Assembly: GCF_901687125.1 (NCBI RefSeq)
Contig: NZ_CABFJY010000004.1
Span: 1 to 64,000 of the forward strand
DNA length: 64,000 nt
Direction: 5' to 3'
Source of the DNA: Actinobacillus vicugnae
GTDB lineage: Bacteria > Pseudomonadota > Gammaproteobacteria > Enterobacterales > Pasteurellaceae
Shown: positions 9,354-18,085 of the stretch, piece by piece
Layout of the letters: the number at the start of each line of letters is the position of its first letter
Numbering within the stretch: position 1 is the stretch's first letter
Notes under the pieces: model-generated
Seen by the model: only the letters and a program-made list of their open reading frames with translations
What the model was told of the DNA's origin: nothing
The model's database searches: none
Translations under genes and position numbers: made by a program

Positions 9354-9517
9354 TATTATCTAAAAATAATTACCCCCGCCACTTTAAATTTCGATTCGAA
9401 ACACATTTCATCAACTTTAAAACTTAATTTTTATAAATCGAAATACATATAACTTTTGATTAATAATACAAATTATTCCCTATTAGTACACTCATTCTCT
9501 TTCAAGGGGTAAAGCAC

Positions 9518-9535
9518 TTGGCAAACGTTTGCCAA
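9518..9535. promoter_or_regulatory. Perfect 18-bp palindrome, LacI/PurR-type operator
   Basis: TTGGCAAACGTTTGCCAA reads the same on both strands. The central 12 bases, GCAAACGTTTGC, equal the core of the E. coli PurR consensus, and a central CpG is the hallmark of LacI-family operators. It stands in the 486-base gap between hns and lldP, 265 bases before lldP. A PurR is encoded at the right end of the window, but no purine gene is near this site. Confidence 0.55.
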
Positions 9536-9675
9536 AGTAAAAAAGTTGTAATCTATTTAAGATTGAACGATAAACCGTCCTCCTATCAGTACTAACTCAT
9601 GAACGTTACATTTAAAAAAATGTTAAATTTTATGGTTTTTTGTTGATTTTTTTTTAAGCAAACAAACAATAAAAG

Positions 9676-9691
9676 TGTGATCATGGTCATA
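9676..9691. promoter_or_regulatory. CRP-like site upstream of lldP
   Basis: TGTGATCATGGTCATA matches TGTGA-N6-TCACA at all but one half-site base. It lies about 110 bases before the lldP start, a suitable place for catabolite control of lactate use. Apart from this site and the palindrome at 9518, I see nothing definite in the 9354-9800 gap. Confidence 0.5.
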
Positions 9692-9800
9692 ATTTGAAAC
9701 AAACCCCCTATTTTTTTAAAAAATCTCACATAAAATGCACCTATCCAAAAGTTAACATTTTTTTAACTTAAAACATTATAGTCTCTTTGCGAGGTTTTTT

Positions 9801-11393
9801 ATGGCTCTCTTTCTTAGTATATTCCCAATTGTTTTACTCATTTACTTAATGGTAAAACGTAATGCTCTACCATCTTATGTGGCGCTCCCTTGGGTTGCTG
9901 TAGTGGTATTAATTATTCACCTACTTTTCTTTGCAACAGATATCACTATTGTTAGTGCAAATATCGCTTCAGCGATTATCTCGGTATTAACGCCGATCAC
10001 TGTTATCTTTGGTGCAATCTTGTTTAACCGTTTCTCAGAAGCGTCTGGCGTAACCAATACGTTACGTAAATGGTTAGGAACAATCAATCCAAACCCTATT
10101 GCTCAGTTAATGATCATCGGTTGGGCATTCGCATTTATGATCGAAGGTGCAAGTGGTTTTGGTACACCAGCCGCTATCGCAGCACCAATTCTTGTTGGTT
10201 TAGGTTTCAACCCAATTAAAGTCGCCATTCTTGCTTTAGTAATGAACTCTGTACCAGTTTCATTTGGTGCAGTAGGTACACCAACTTGGTTCGGTTTTGG
10301 TTCATTAAATTTAGTGGAATCACAAATTCTTGAAATCGGCTCAATGACAGCGCTTATTCATGCATTCGCTGCATTAGTGATCCCTGTAATGGCATTAAGC
10401 TTTATCGCAACTTGGAAAGAAATTCGTCAAAATATCGTATTCATTTATTTAAGCGTATTCTCTTGCATAATTCCTTACTTCTTCCTTGCGCAAGTAAACT
10501 ATGAATTCCCATCATTAGTAGGCGGCGCAATTGGTTTATTTATTTCAATCTTCCTTGCCAATAAAGGTGTTGGTTTAGCAAAAGTTGAAAATACTTTAGA
10601 TAGTGTAGTAACGGGTAAAGAAGTTGCAAAAGCATTACTTCCAACAGGTTTATTAATTGCGTTCTTAATTGTAACTCGTATCCAACAATTACCATTCAAA
10701 GCAATGATGAATAATGCGACAATATGGATTGGTACACAATTAGGCTCACTAGGTCAATTTGAAATTAGTCAAGGCTTAGTATTCAGCTTGAAAAATATTT
10801 TTGGTACATCGGTAAATGCAAGCTATAAATTACTTTACGTACCCGCATTAATCCCATTTGTAGTAACCGTATTAATCTGTATTCCACTTTTCGCTTTAAG
10901 TGGTTCAAAAGTAAAAGAAGTATTTGCAGGTAGTTTCAAACAAACTAAAAACCCATTCATCGCATTAATCGGTGCATTAATTATGGTGAACTTAATGTTA
11001 GTGGGTAATGATGGTTCAATGGTAAAAATTATCGGTAAAAGCTTTGCAGCAGCAACAGGTGAATACTGGACAATCTTTGCTTCATACTTAGGTGCGGTAG
11101 GTGCGTTCTTCTCAGGCTCTAACACAGTATCTAATTTAACCTTCGGTAGCGTACAGTTATCAACTGCAGAAATTACAGGTTTATCTACTTCACTAGTACT
11201 TGCATTACAATCTGTAGGTGGTGCAATGGGTAACATGGTATGTATTAACAACATCGTGGCAGTAAACTCTGTACTTAATATTCAAAACCAAGAAGGTGCG
11301 ATTATTAAGAAAACTGTAGTGCCAATGTTTATCTACGGCGTGATTGCTGCAATCGTTGCACTTGCAGTAATTCCACTCTTCTTTAATGTTTAA
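9801..11393 (+). CDS. lldP: L-lactate permease
   Basis: A 530-residue transporter of the lactate permease (LctP) family, which carries L-lactate with protons across the inner membrane. It is hydrophobic throughout with about 13 segments and has the family signatures FMIEGASGFGTPAAIAAPIL (near residues 115-135), VPVSFGAVGTPTWFG and FFSGSNTVSNLTFG near the C-terminus. GAGG stands 8 bases upstream of the ATG. It heads the lldPEFG cluster, separated from lldE by 175 bases that include a hairpin. It probably shares the CRP-like site upstream. Family members can also take glycolate, but the neighbouring LldEFG genes favour lactate. Confidence 0.95.
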   Translation: MALFLSIFPIVLLIYLMVKRNALPSYVALPWVAVVVLIIHLLFFATDITIVSANIASAIISVLTPITVIFGAILFNRFSEASGVTNTLRKWLGTINPNPIAQLMIIGWAFAFMIEGASGFGTPAAIAAPILVGLGFNPIKVAILALVMNSVPVSFGAVGTPTWFGFGSLNLVESQILEIGSMTALIHAFAALVIPVMALSFIATWKEIRQNIVFIYLSVFSCIIPYFFLAQVNYEFPSLVGGAIGLFISIFLANKGVGLAKVENTLDSVVTGKEVAKALLPTGLLIAFLIVTRIQQLPFKAMMNNATIWIGTQLGSLGQFEISQGLVFSLKNIFGTSVNASYKLLYVPALIPFVVTVLICIPLFALSGSKVKEVFAGSFKQTKNPFIALIGALIMVNLMLVGNDGSMVKIIGKSFAAATGEYWTIFASYLGAVGAFFSGSNTVSNLTFGSVQLSTAEITGLSTSLVLALQSVGGAMGNMVCINNIVAVNSVLNIQNQEGAIIKKTVVPMFIYGVIAAIVALAVIPLFFNV

Positions 11394-11481
11394 CATTAAA
11401 GGAGTAGATGAATAGCGAACAAGGCGTGTTAAACTACGCTTTGTTCAAGCGGTTAAATTTAATCACTTTTTTACATTTTAA

Positions 11482-11511
11482 ACAAAAGGAAGTCATTTGG
11501 CTTCCTTTTGT
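11482..11511 (+). terminator. Strong hairpin between lldP and lldE
   Basis: ACAAAAGGAAG pairs with CTTCCTTTTGT (11 bp, 8-base loop). The following CATTTATAAC is only moderately T-rich, so it may end part of the transcripts or protect the lldP message end. A single uptake-type sequence, CAAGCGGTTAAA, lies just before it. Confidence 0.5.
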
Positions 11512-11568
11512 CATTTATAACTTTCTAAATACGATTATTTCTTATTTTTATTTAAGTGGGAGTTCTTT

Positions 11569-12294
11569 ATGAACGTAAATTTCTATGTCACTTGCATTGC
11601 GGATATCGTAAAAGCGGGCGTGGCAAAAAACAGTGTGTTATTACTAGAAAAGCTCGGTTGTAATGTCATTTTCTTAGAAAAACAAGGTTGTTGTGGTCAG
11701 CCAGCAATTAATAGTGGTTACGCAAAAGATGCAGTAGCTGGTATGAAAACCTTAGTCGAAACATTTGAAGTGAATGATTACCCTATTGTAGCACCAGCAG
11801 GTTCTTGTGTTTATGCTATTAAAAACTACCCTGAATATTTCAACCGTTTTGGTGAAACCGAATGGGCAAAACGTGCAGAAAAAGTTGCAGCACGTTTTTA
11901 CGATCTAACCGATTTTATCGTTAATGTTTTAAAAGTAGAAAACGTTGGCGCTCGTCTTACTGGTAAAGCAGTTTACCACCCTTCTTGTAGCTTAACGCGT
12001 AAACTTGGTGTTGTGAATGAGCCTCTCACGCTATTACAAAATGTTAAAGGTTTAGAGCTTCTACCTATCCACAACCAACAAACTTGCTGTGGTTTCGGTG
12101 GTACTTTCTCGGTGAAAATGGCAGAGATTTCTGGCGAAATGGTAACGGAAAAAGTTATAAATATTACCGAAGTAGAACCTGAATATTTAGTAGGGGCAGA
12201 TGTAAGTTGCCTGATAAATATTGCTGGTCGTCTAAACCGTGAAGGTAAAAACGTTAAAGTAATGCATATCGCAGAAGTGTTAATGCAAGAGTAA
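11569..12294 (+). CDS. lldE: L-lactate oxidation iron-sulfur subunit LldE/LutA
   Basis: A 241-residue member of the LutA/LldE/YkgE family, one of three soluble subunits that oxidise L-lactate to pyruvate in place of the flavin-dependent LldD. It has two cysteine-rich CCG domains: CCGQPAINSGY near residue 43 and CCGFGGTFSVKM near 172, each with a preceding cysteine, as in glycolate oxidase GlcF and GlpC. GGGAG precedes the ATG. lldF starts 13 bases downstream, so they form one operon with lldG. No lldD or lldR-type regulator gene is present beside it. Confidence 0.93.
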   Translation: MNVNFYVTCIADIVKAGVAKNSVLLLEKLGCNVIFLEKQGCCGQPAINSGYAKDAVAGMKTLVETFEVNDYPIVAPAGSCVYAIKNYPEYFNRFGETEWAKRAEKVAARFYDLTDFIVNVLKVENVGARLTGKAVYHPSCSLTRKLGVVNEPLTLLQNVKGLELLPIHNQQTCCGFGGTFSVKMAEISGEMVTEKVINITEVEPEYLVGADVSCLINIAGRLNREGKNVKVMHIAEVLMQE

Positions 12295-12307
12295 AGAGGG
12301 GAATGAG

Positions 12308-13717
12308 ATGTCACATTTACAAACAAGTACACTACCGTTTAAACAACGTGTTGAACAACAAGTACATAATGAAGTAATGCGTAAAGCGGTAGTTAAAGCA
12401 CAAGAAACTATCGGCGCTAACCGCCAAAAAATGGTGGATGAACTTGGTAACTGGGAAGAATGGCGTGATCTTTCAAAACAATTTCGTAACCACGTATTAG
12501 CAAACCTTGATGCTTACTTATATCAATTAAGTGAAAAAGTAACACAAAATGGCGGTCATGTTTTTTTTGCAGAAACCGCTGAAGAAGCCACCGCTTATAT
12601 TCGTAAAGTTGCGCTAGAGAAAAAGGCAAAAACCATTGTTAAATCAAAATCAATGGTAACCGAAGAAATCGGCTTAAATCACGTTTTAGAAGCTGAAGGT
12701 ATGAAAGTGGTTGAAACCGACTTAGGTGAATATTTACTCCAAATCGTAGGCGATAAACCCTCTCATATCGTAGTGCCTGCGATCCATAAAGATCGCCACC
12801 GTATCCGTAAAGAATTACATGAAGTGCTTGGCTACCAAGGCTCTGAACAACCAGAAGAAATGAATGCTTTTGTTCGCCAAACTTTACGTAAAGACTTTTT
12901 AGAAGCCGATATCGGTATTTCAGGCTGTAACTTTGCTGTACCAGAAACAGGTTCAGTTTGTTTAGTAACCAATGAAGGTAACTTACGTTTAGCGACTACA
13001 TTACCAAAAACACATATTGCAGTAATGGGTATGGAACGTTTAGCACCAACTTTTAAAGAAGTAGATGCGTTAATTACGATGTTATGTCGCAGTGCTGTGG
13101 GTGCAAAATTAACCGCTTACAACACTTGGCTAACAGGACCTCGCCTTGAAGGTGAAACCGATGGTCCTGAAGATTTTCACCTTGTGATTGTCGATAACGG
13201 TCGTTCAAAAATCTTAGAAAGTGAGTTCCAAGAAGTTTTACGTTGTATCCGTTGTGGTGCTTGTTTAAATACTTGCCCTGCATATCGCCAAATTGGCGGC
13301 CACGGTTACGGCTCAATCTATCCAGGTCCAATTGGTGCAGTAATTTCACCATTATTGGGCGGATACGATGAATTTAAAGAGCTACCGTATGCTTGTTCAC
13401 TCTGTACTGCGTGTAATAGCGTTTGCCCAGTAAAAATTCCACTTGCGCAATTAATCCTTAAACACCGTGAAAAAATTGCTGATGCGGGGTTAACGCCACT
13501 TACCGAGCGTCTTTCAATAAAAGGCTTTACTTTCGCTAACTCAAATCCAACTGTTTGGAATATGGGGGTGAAAGTAGGTGCGAAAATTGCAGGTAAATTT
13601 ATCAAAAATGGTAAAGCGCCAATTAACGTTGGTGCATTAGCAGAATGGACTAAAGCGCGTGATTTACCAAAAGCTGAAGGTGAAAGCTTCCGTGAATGGT
13701 TTGCAAACCGTAAATAA
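12308..13717 (+). CDS. lldF: L-lactate oxidation iron-sulfur subunit LldF/LutB
   Basis: A 469-residue LutB/LldF family protein, the electron-carrying subunit of the LldEFG lactate oxidation complex. The N-terminal two thirds hold the LUD domain (ETGSVCLVTNEGNLRLATTLPKTHI near 217-245). Two [4Fe-4S] ferredoxin motifs follow: CIRCGACLNTCP near 313 and CSLCTACNSVCP near 362. These would pass electrons from lactate towards the membrane. A run of eight T within the gene near 12560 is a possible slippage point but the frame is intact. Spacing of 13 bases to lldE supports co-translation. Confidence 0.93.
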   Translation: MSHLQTSTLPFKQRVEQQVHNEVMRKAVVKAQETIGANRQKMVDELGNWEEWRDLSKQFRNHVLANLDAYLYQLSEKVTQNGGHVFFAETAEEATAYIRKVALEKKAKTIVKSKSMVTEEIGLNHVLEAEGMKVVETDLGEYLLQIVGDKPSHIVVPAIHKDRHRIRKELHEVLGYQGSEQPEEMNAFVRQTLRKDFLEADIGISGCNFAVPETGSVCLVTNEGNLRLATTLPKTHIAVMGMERLAPTFKEVDALITMLCRSAVGAKLTAYNTWLTGPRLEGETDGPEDFHLVIVDNGRSKILESEFQEVLRCIRCGACLNTCPAYRQIGGHGYGSIYPGPIGAVISPLLGGYDEFKELPYACSLCTACNSVCPVKIPLAQLILKHREKIADAGLTPLTERLSIKGFTFANSNPTVWNMGVKVGAKIAGKFIKNGKAPINVGALAEWTKARDLPKAEGESFREWFANRK

Positions 13718-13756
13718 TTTAACTTTAACCATATATAATCGATAACAATTAACTCA

Positions 13757-13814
13757 ACAAGCGGTCATTTTTGGCTAAACATTTGCAAACAATCAGCAAA
13801 ACCCGACCGCTTGT
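13757..13814. repeat. Inverted pair of uptake signal sequences between lldF and lldG
   Basis: ACAAGCGGTC at 13757 and its reverse complement GACCGCTTGT at 13805 flank about 38 bases. This is the A. pleuropneumoniae-type uptake core. It lies inside the operon, so if it folds it may lower lldG expression relative to lldEF. Confidence 0.7.
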
Positions 13815-13852
13815 GCTTGTAATCACTAACGTGATAAACACAGGACAAAGCA

Positions 13853-14554
13853 ATGGATTTACAAAATCGTGAAAACTTTTTAAATAAATTGGCGCAACGT
13901 ATGGGCAGAGCGCGCAAACTCGTGCCAGATCAAATGGAAGCGCCAGTAAATAATCACCCAACCACACGTTTAACTAATCTTTCTCAACAAGAACTTTGCC
14001 AAGAATTTATCAATTTTGCCAAAGTATTATTAGTTGATGTAGTAGAAACTAAAGAAGCAGAGGTTGCACAAGCGGTATTAGACGTCTGTGAAAAATATGG
14101 CGGTGGCAACATCGTATTAAACAACGACAACCGTCTAGCATCACTGGGGATCACCGATGCTGTTAAAGCAAAATTTGATAGCTATATTTGGGATTTTACC
14201 AACCGTGAAGCCAATATTTCACACTCAGAAAAAGCTAATATTGGTATCGTATATGGTGAATATGGCTTAGCTGAATCTGGCGGTATCGTGTTATTCGCCT
14301 CTAAAGATAACGGTCGTTCAACCAGTTTATTACCTACAACTTCGATTGTCGTAGTGCGCAAAAGCACTGTGTTACCTCGTGTTGCACAACTTGCACAAAT
14401 TCTGCATGAAAAAGCACAAGCAGGCGAACGAATGCCATCTTGTGTAAATATTATTTCGGGCCCAAGTGCCACGGCGGATATTGAATTAATCAAAGTTGTC
14501 GGCGTACACGGCCCTGTATCAAAAATCTATATCGTGATTGATGATTTAGCCTAA
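13853..14554 (+). CDS. lldG: L-lactate oxidation subunit LldG/LutC
   Basis: A 233-residue LUD-domain protein of the LutC/YkgG family, the third subunit of the LldEFG lactate oxidation system. The shared LUD signature is seen in YGLAESGGIVLFASKDNGRSTS (near 138-160) and SCVNIISGPSATADIELIKVVGVHGP near the C-terminus. No cysteine cluster is present, as expected for this subunit. AGGA lies 9 bases before the ATG. It is separated from lldF by 135 bases with an inverted uptake-sequence pair and is followed by a strong terminator, closing the operon. Confidence 0.93.
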   Translation: MDLQNRENFLNKLAQRMGRARKLVPDQMEAPVNNHPTTRLTNLSQQELCQEFINFAKVLLVDVVETKEAEVAQAVLDVCEKYGGGNIVLNNDNRLASLGITDAVKAKFDSYIWDFTNREANISHSEKANIGIVYGEYGLAESGGIVLFASKDNGRSTSLLPTTSIVVVRKSTVLPRVAQLAQILHEKAQAGERMPSCVNIISGPSATADIELIKVVGVHGPVSKIYIVIDDLA

Positions 14555-14570
14555 CTTTACGTCTAATGCA

Positions 14571-14602
14571 AAAAGGCTAGAGATAATCTCTAGCCTTTTG
14601 TC
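14571..14602. terminator. Bidirectional terminator between lldG and the TssA-like gene
   Basis: AAAAGGCTAGAG pairs with CTCTAGCCTTTT around a 5-base loop, with A-rich and T-rich flanks on either side, so it can serve both convergent genes. Confidence 0.8.
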
Positions 14603-14620
14603 TATCTACATTACCCTCAT

Positions 14621-15826
14621 TTATTGCTGTTCAGCTTGATATTGCATATATACTGCGAGTAATACTGAAAACTGCTGCTCTATTTCAGCTTGTAATACGC
14701 TATCATGCGGATTTTGAGAAAGTTTAAATAAATTATGTTCTAGCAATGGTGATTTATTTAATTCCTTTTCAATCTCGTAAAGCGCTGTTTTTAAACGAGA
14801 AATAGTAATACTCCCTTTATGCTTTTCAGCCTCTAATAACTCAGCCTGTAGTGCGCTCACTTTAGCTTTAACCAAATTTGGTTGAATCGTTTGCTGTCCA
14901 ATCGTTTGTCTTTGGCGCTGTTGTGCTTGCCAGGTTGCTATCGCATTTCGATTTTCTTCGGTTTCCGAAAGTTTGGCCTGCTCAATTAATTTTTCAGCCA
15001 AATTTAATCCATAAATAGGCGATGAACTTGCTTTTAATTGCACAGCAAGAGGGGGTTCAGGTTGTTTTTCATAGATAAATAGCACACTTGCCACAATCAA
15101 ACCCAATATAAAGCTAGCGACTGAAAAAAGTGGCAATTTATACGACTTTTTCTTTTCAACAATATGCTGGCTGATGGTTGGCGTAAGCTGTTCTTGTACT
15201 TTAACTTGGGGTTTTACTTGAACTTTAGACACATTCGGTTTAGGCGTTAGCTCATTTAATTTATGTGGTGAGTCAAGTAAAGCGTGATTTAATAAAGGGA
15301 TCGAGATTTCTATTTTTTCGCTTTGTTGTCTTTGGGCTAATTTTTCTCGAATAAGGGTAAGCAAATTAATAAATCGGCAATCTGGATAATCTGTTAAAAA
15401 ATCTACAATCGTTATTGTAGTATGTTCCAATAATTCAATCTCTTTTAGCGGAACAGCAATAAAATCAACCTGTTCAAATTTTCTAACCAATTTAGATGCC
15501 AGCCAATTTAAAGCGGTAATACGTGCTTGCGTCCCATAAGGCCAAATCTCTTTCCAATATGAGGGTAACACCATTGCTAGCAATTCAATATGTTTAAAAA
15601 GCGTTTGGTAATCTGTATTTATTGTTGTTTTTGCGACCACATAATAAGCTAATGTTTGTAAATCTACCCCATTCTCGGCGAGCAATTGCGCAGAAAGCGT
15701 CTCTACTTTGTGCCAATCGGTACTTTTATCAGGTCTATTCGCAAAATTAATTTGCTCTCTAATCGCCATAAATTTATCTGAATCTGCGGGCGACCCACCT
15801 AAATATAGATTTTTAATTAACTGCAT
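14621..15826 (-). CDS. TssA/VasL-like type VI secretion protein with a membrane anchor
   Basis: A 401-residue protein. The N-terminal part (about 1-200) has the ImpA_N/TssA look: YLGGSPADSDKFMAIREQINFANRPD, then DWHKVETLSAQLL and a region with SYWKEIWPYGTQARITALNWLASKL. One hydrophobic segment (SVASFILGLIVASVLFIYE, near 240) splits it from a helical Glu/Gln-rich C-terminal part like the VasL domain. TssA-type proteins prime and cap the contractile sheath; membrane-anchored VasL-like versions are less well understood. I start at the ATG at 15826, which has AAGGA upstream; a longer in-frame extension is basic and unlike the family. No other type VI gene adjoins it, though a vgrG begins 14.5 kb away. 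Confidence 0.75.
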   Translation of the reverse strand: MQLIKNLYLGGSPADSDKFMAIREQINFANRPDKSTDWHKVETLSAQLLAENGVDLQTLAYYVVAKTTINTDYQTLFKHIELLAMVLPSYWKEIWPYGTQARITALNWLASKLVRKFEQVDFIAVPLKEIELLEHTTITIVDFLTDYPDCRFINLLTLIREKLAQRQQSEKIEISIPLLNHALLDSPHKLNELTPKPNVSKVQVKPQVKVQEQLTPTISQHIVEKKKSYKLPLFSVASFILGLIVASVLFIYEKQPEPPLAVQLKASSSPIYGLNLAEKLIEQAKLSETEENRNAIATWQAQQRQRQTIGQQTIQPNLVKAKVSALQAELLEAEKHKGSITISRLKTALYEIEKELNKSPLLEHNLFKLSQNPHDSVLQAEIEQQFSVLLAVYMQYQAEQQ

Positions 15827-15920
15827 TACTTTATCCTTTCTATACAATGATGATTTATAAAAATATTTTGATATACGTTGCTTATTATAGCGCTGAATTT
15901 TGCTGGTAAGGAAACAAAAA

Positions 15921-15958
15921 AGACCGCTTGTCGATTGAATAACAAGCGGCCTCTTTTT
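15921..15958. terminator. Uptake-sequence hairpin acting as terminator
   Basis: AGACCGCTTGT and ACAAGCGGCCT form a close inverted repeat with a 9-10-base loop, followed by T runs on both strands. It ends the small YgjV-like gene before the TssA-like gene. Confidence 0.75.
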
Positions 15959-15978
15959 TATCATTTTAACAAAATGAA

Positions 15979-16200
15979 TTACGCTTTTTCACGTAAATGT
16001 TTTACGAAGAAATAGAGATTGGTGCAAGTAACAAAAAAGTTTAAACCTGCAACAGGTAATGAGCCGATCATTAAGCCATACAAGGTGAAACACGCACAAC
16101 CTAGCGCATTCACAAGGCGTAATTTAATCACGTCTTTTAATAAAAAAGAGACACCAACCAAAAACATTGCAAAATAACCAAATAGTTCTACATAATCCAT
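15979..16200 (-). CDS. Small inner-membrane protein, YgjV-like family
   Basis: A 73-residue protein with about three hydrophobic segments (ELFGYFAMFLVGVSFLL, LRLVNALGCACFTLYGLMIG, VAGLNFFVTCTNLYFFV) and a short basic tail. It resembles one half of the YgjV-type inner-membrane proteins of unknown function, which have a PQ-loop/SWEET-like plan with a conserved 'kLr.vN..g' segment. Similar short proteins are sometimes mislabelled uroporphyrinogen decarboxylase; nothing supports that. AGGAGAT precedes the ATG. It is a single gene between folA and a terminator. Confidence 0.7.
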   Translation of the reverse strand: MDYVELFGYFAMFLVGVSFLLKDVIKLRLVNALGCACFTLYGLMIGSLPVAGLNFFVTCTNLYFFVKHLREKA

Positions 16201-16325
16201 AAGAAGATCTCCTAAAATTAATATCTACAACTATTTTACTGAGTATTTTGTGCTTGTGTTGAACTTTAAAAAAAGCAAAGGATTGCGTTCACATTTTTAT
16301 GTTTTAATTGCTGATAAAATCAACA

Positions 16326-16814
16326 TCAACTACGTTCAAGTAGCATAAAACGACATTGATAAGGATTTTGTTCATCAATGTCTGACCACTTTTCTTCGAC
16401 TAGCTGCCAGTTCTGCTCATCAAATTCAAAGAACGTATCCCCCTCAATTTCCGCTTGAATCTCCGTTAAGTACAGTTTATCAGCCAAAGGAATCGCCTGT
16501 TTAAACAGTTCACCACCACCAATCAGCATTATTTCATCTACATTTGTAAAAGTTTTGGCTAATTCAATCGCTTGTTCAAGGCTTGTTGCTGAATACGCCC
16601 CTTCAACCGCAAATGCAGAGCGCGATAAAATAATATTTGCTCGTTTTGGCAATAAACGCCCAATAGATTCGTAGGTTTTACGCCCCATAATCACAGGTTT
16701 ACCCACCGTATTTTGACGAAACCACGCCAAATCTACTGGTAAATGCCATGGCATTTGATTATTTTGCCCGATCACATGATTCTGCGTACGTGCCACAATT
16801 AAACTGATTTTCAT
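16326..16814 (-). CDS. folA: Dihydrofolate reductase
   Basis: Reduces dihydrofolate to tetrahydrofolate with NADPH; the target of trimethoprim. The 162 residues match the family length. The N-terminus has the signature VIGQNNQMPWHLPVDLAWF, including Trp-His-Leu-Pro and the active-site acid of the family (Asp after PV), then the NADPH-binding IMGRKTYESIG and IMLIGGGELF segments. I chose the ATG at 16814 (MKISLIVARTQ), with AAGGG upstream; seven extra codons from an earlier ATG would be unusual. It is divergent from proB and shares the AT-rich 124-base gap. Confidence 0.95.
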   Translation of the reverse strand: MKISLIVARTQNHVIGQNNQMPWHLPVDLAWFRQNTVGKPVIMGRKTYESIGRLLPKRANIILSRSAFAVEGAYSATSLEQAIELAKTFTNVDEIMLIGGGELFKQAIPLADKLYLTEIQAEIEGDTFFEFDEQNWQLVEEKWSDIDEQNPYQCRFMLLERS

Positions 16815-16938
16815 CGATTTGCTACCCTTATGCATTTTAGTTTAATTTAAGTTGAAATTAAACGTGATTTTATCAAACAAAAGTGCTACTTTTCACATAA
16901 TTTCTTTTTTCTTTAACCAACCTACCAAAACAGACATT

Positions 16939-18030
16939 ATGAGCAAGACTATTGTTATCAAATTTGGGACAAGCACCCTCACCCACGGCGGTCAAAGTCT
17001 AAGCCGTCCTTATATGTTGGAACTTGTAAAACAAATCGCTGAACTGCATAAACACCACCGTGTGATTGTGGTTACTTCTGGCGCAGCCGCCGCTGGACGT
17101 GATTATTTAGGTCATCCCGAACTGCCCAAAACACTTGCTTATAAACAAATGCTCGCTGCGGTCGGTCAAAGCCAGCTAATTCGCACTTGGGAAAATTTAT
17201 TCGATATTTATGGCATTCATATCGGACAGATTTTATTGACCCGTGCAGATATTGACGATCGTGAGCGTTTTTTGAATGCACGAGATACACTAAATGCGTT
17301 ATTAGAACAAAAAATCATTCCTGTCATTAACGAAAATGACACAGTCGCAACTGAAGAATTTAAAGTAGGTGACAACGATAATTTATCAGCCTTAGTCGCA
17401 ATTCTGGCGCACGCTGATCAGCTCTATTTATTAACCGATCAAGAAGGCTTATTTAGTGCTGATCCTCGTAAAGATCCAAACGCAACTTTACTTTCTGTTG
17501 TTGAAAAAATTACCCCAGAAATCCGTCAGATTGCAGGTGGTAGTTCTACAGGGCTTGGCACAGGTGGAATGAGCACCAAAATTACCGCTGCGGATATTGC
17601 AACCCGTTCTGGAGTGGAAACCATTATTGCTTCTGGCGCTCGTGAAAATGTGTTGGTTGATTTAGCCAACGACATAGCAATTGGTAGCAAATTCTTAGTC
17701 CAATCTGACCGTTTAGAAGGCAGAAAACAATGGCTATTTGCCGCACCGCAGGTTGGTTCATTAACCGTAGATAAAGGTGCCGAAGTAGCATTATTGCAAC
17801 ATAAATCGCTTCTTCCAGTTGGGGTATCAAATATTAGTGGGGTGTTCAGCCGCGGTGAAGTGGTTAAAATTTTTAATCAGGAAGGCAAAGCACTAGCGCT
17901 GGGGTTAGCTCGTTACAGTAGCGAAGCATTAGCACGTATTAAAGGCAAAAAATCAGCAGAAATTGAGTCGCTACTCGGTTACGAATTTGGTTCAGTTGCC
18001 GTACATATTGATGAAATGGTTATCTATTAA
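16939..18030 (+). CDS. proB: Glutamate 5-kinase
   Basis: Catalyses the first step of proline synthesis, ATP-dependent phosphorylation of glutamate. The 363-residue protein has the amino-acid kinase domain ([11 protein letters not shown] at residue 8, [14 protein letters not shown] near 50, [24 protein letters not shown] near 134-157, [17 protein letters not shown] near 215) and a C-terminal PUA domain ([20 protein letters not shown] onwards). The start at 16939 begins [10 protein letters not shown] as in orthologues; an upstream in-frame extension is not accepted. proA is not adjacent. A pair of uptake sequences follows. Confidence 0.95.
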   Translation: MSKTIVIKFGTSTLTHGGQSLSRPYMLELVKQIAELHKHHRVIVVTSGAAAAGRDYLGHPELPKTLAYKQMLAAVGQSQLIRTWENLFDIYGIHIGQILLTRADIDDRERFLNARDTLNALLEQKIIPVINENDTVATEEFKVGDNDNLSALVAILAHADQLYLLTDQEGLFSADPRKDPNATLLSVVEKITPEIRQIAGGSSTGLGTGGMSTKITAADIATRSGVETIIASGARENVLVDLANDIAIGSKFLVQSDRLEGRKQWLFAAPQVGSLTVDKGAEVALLQHKSLLPVGVSNISGVFSRGEVVKIFNQEGKALALGLARYSSEALARIKGKKSAEIESLLGYEFGSVAVHIDEMVIY

Positions 18031-18035
18031 GCAAA

Positions 18036-18071
18036 GCAAGCGGTTAAATTTACTAAAAATTTGACCGCTTA
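18036..18071. repeat. Inverted uptake-sequence pair between proB and the permease gene
   Basis: CAAGCGGTTAAATTT and AAATTTGACCGCTT form a near-perfect inverted repeat; the stem may end proB transcripts in part, or the run may continue into the next gene 15 bases later. Confidence 0.65.
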
Positions 18072-18085
18072 TAAAAGGAGAATAA

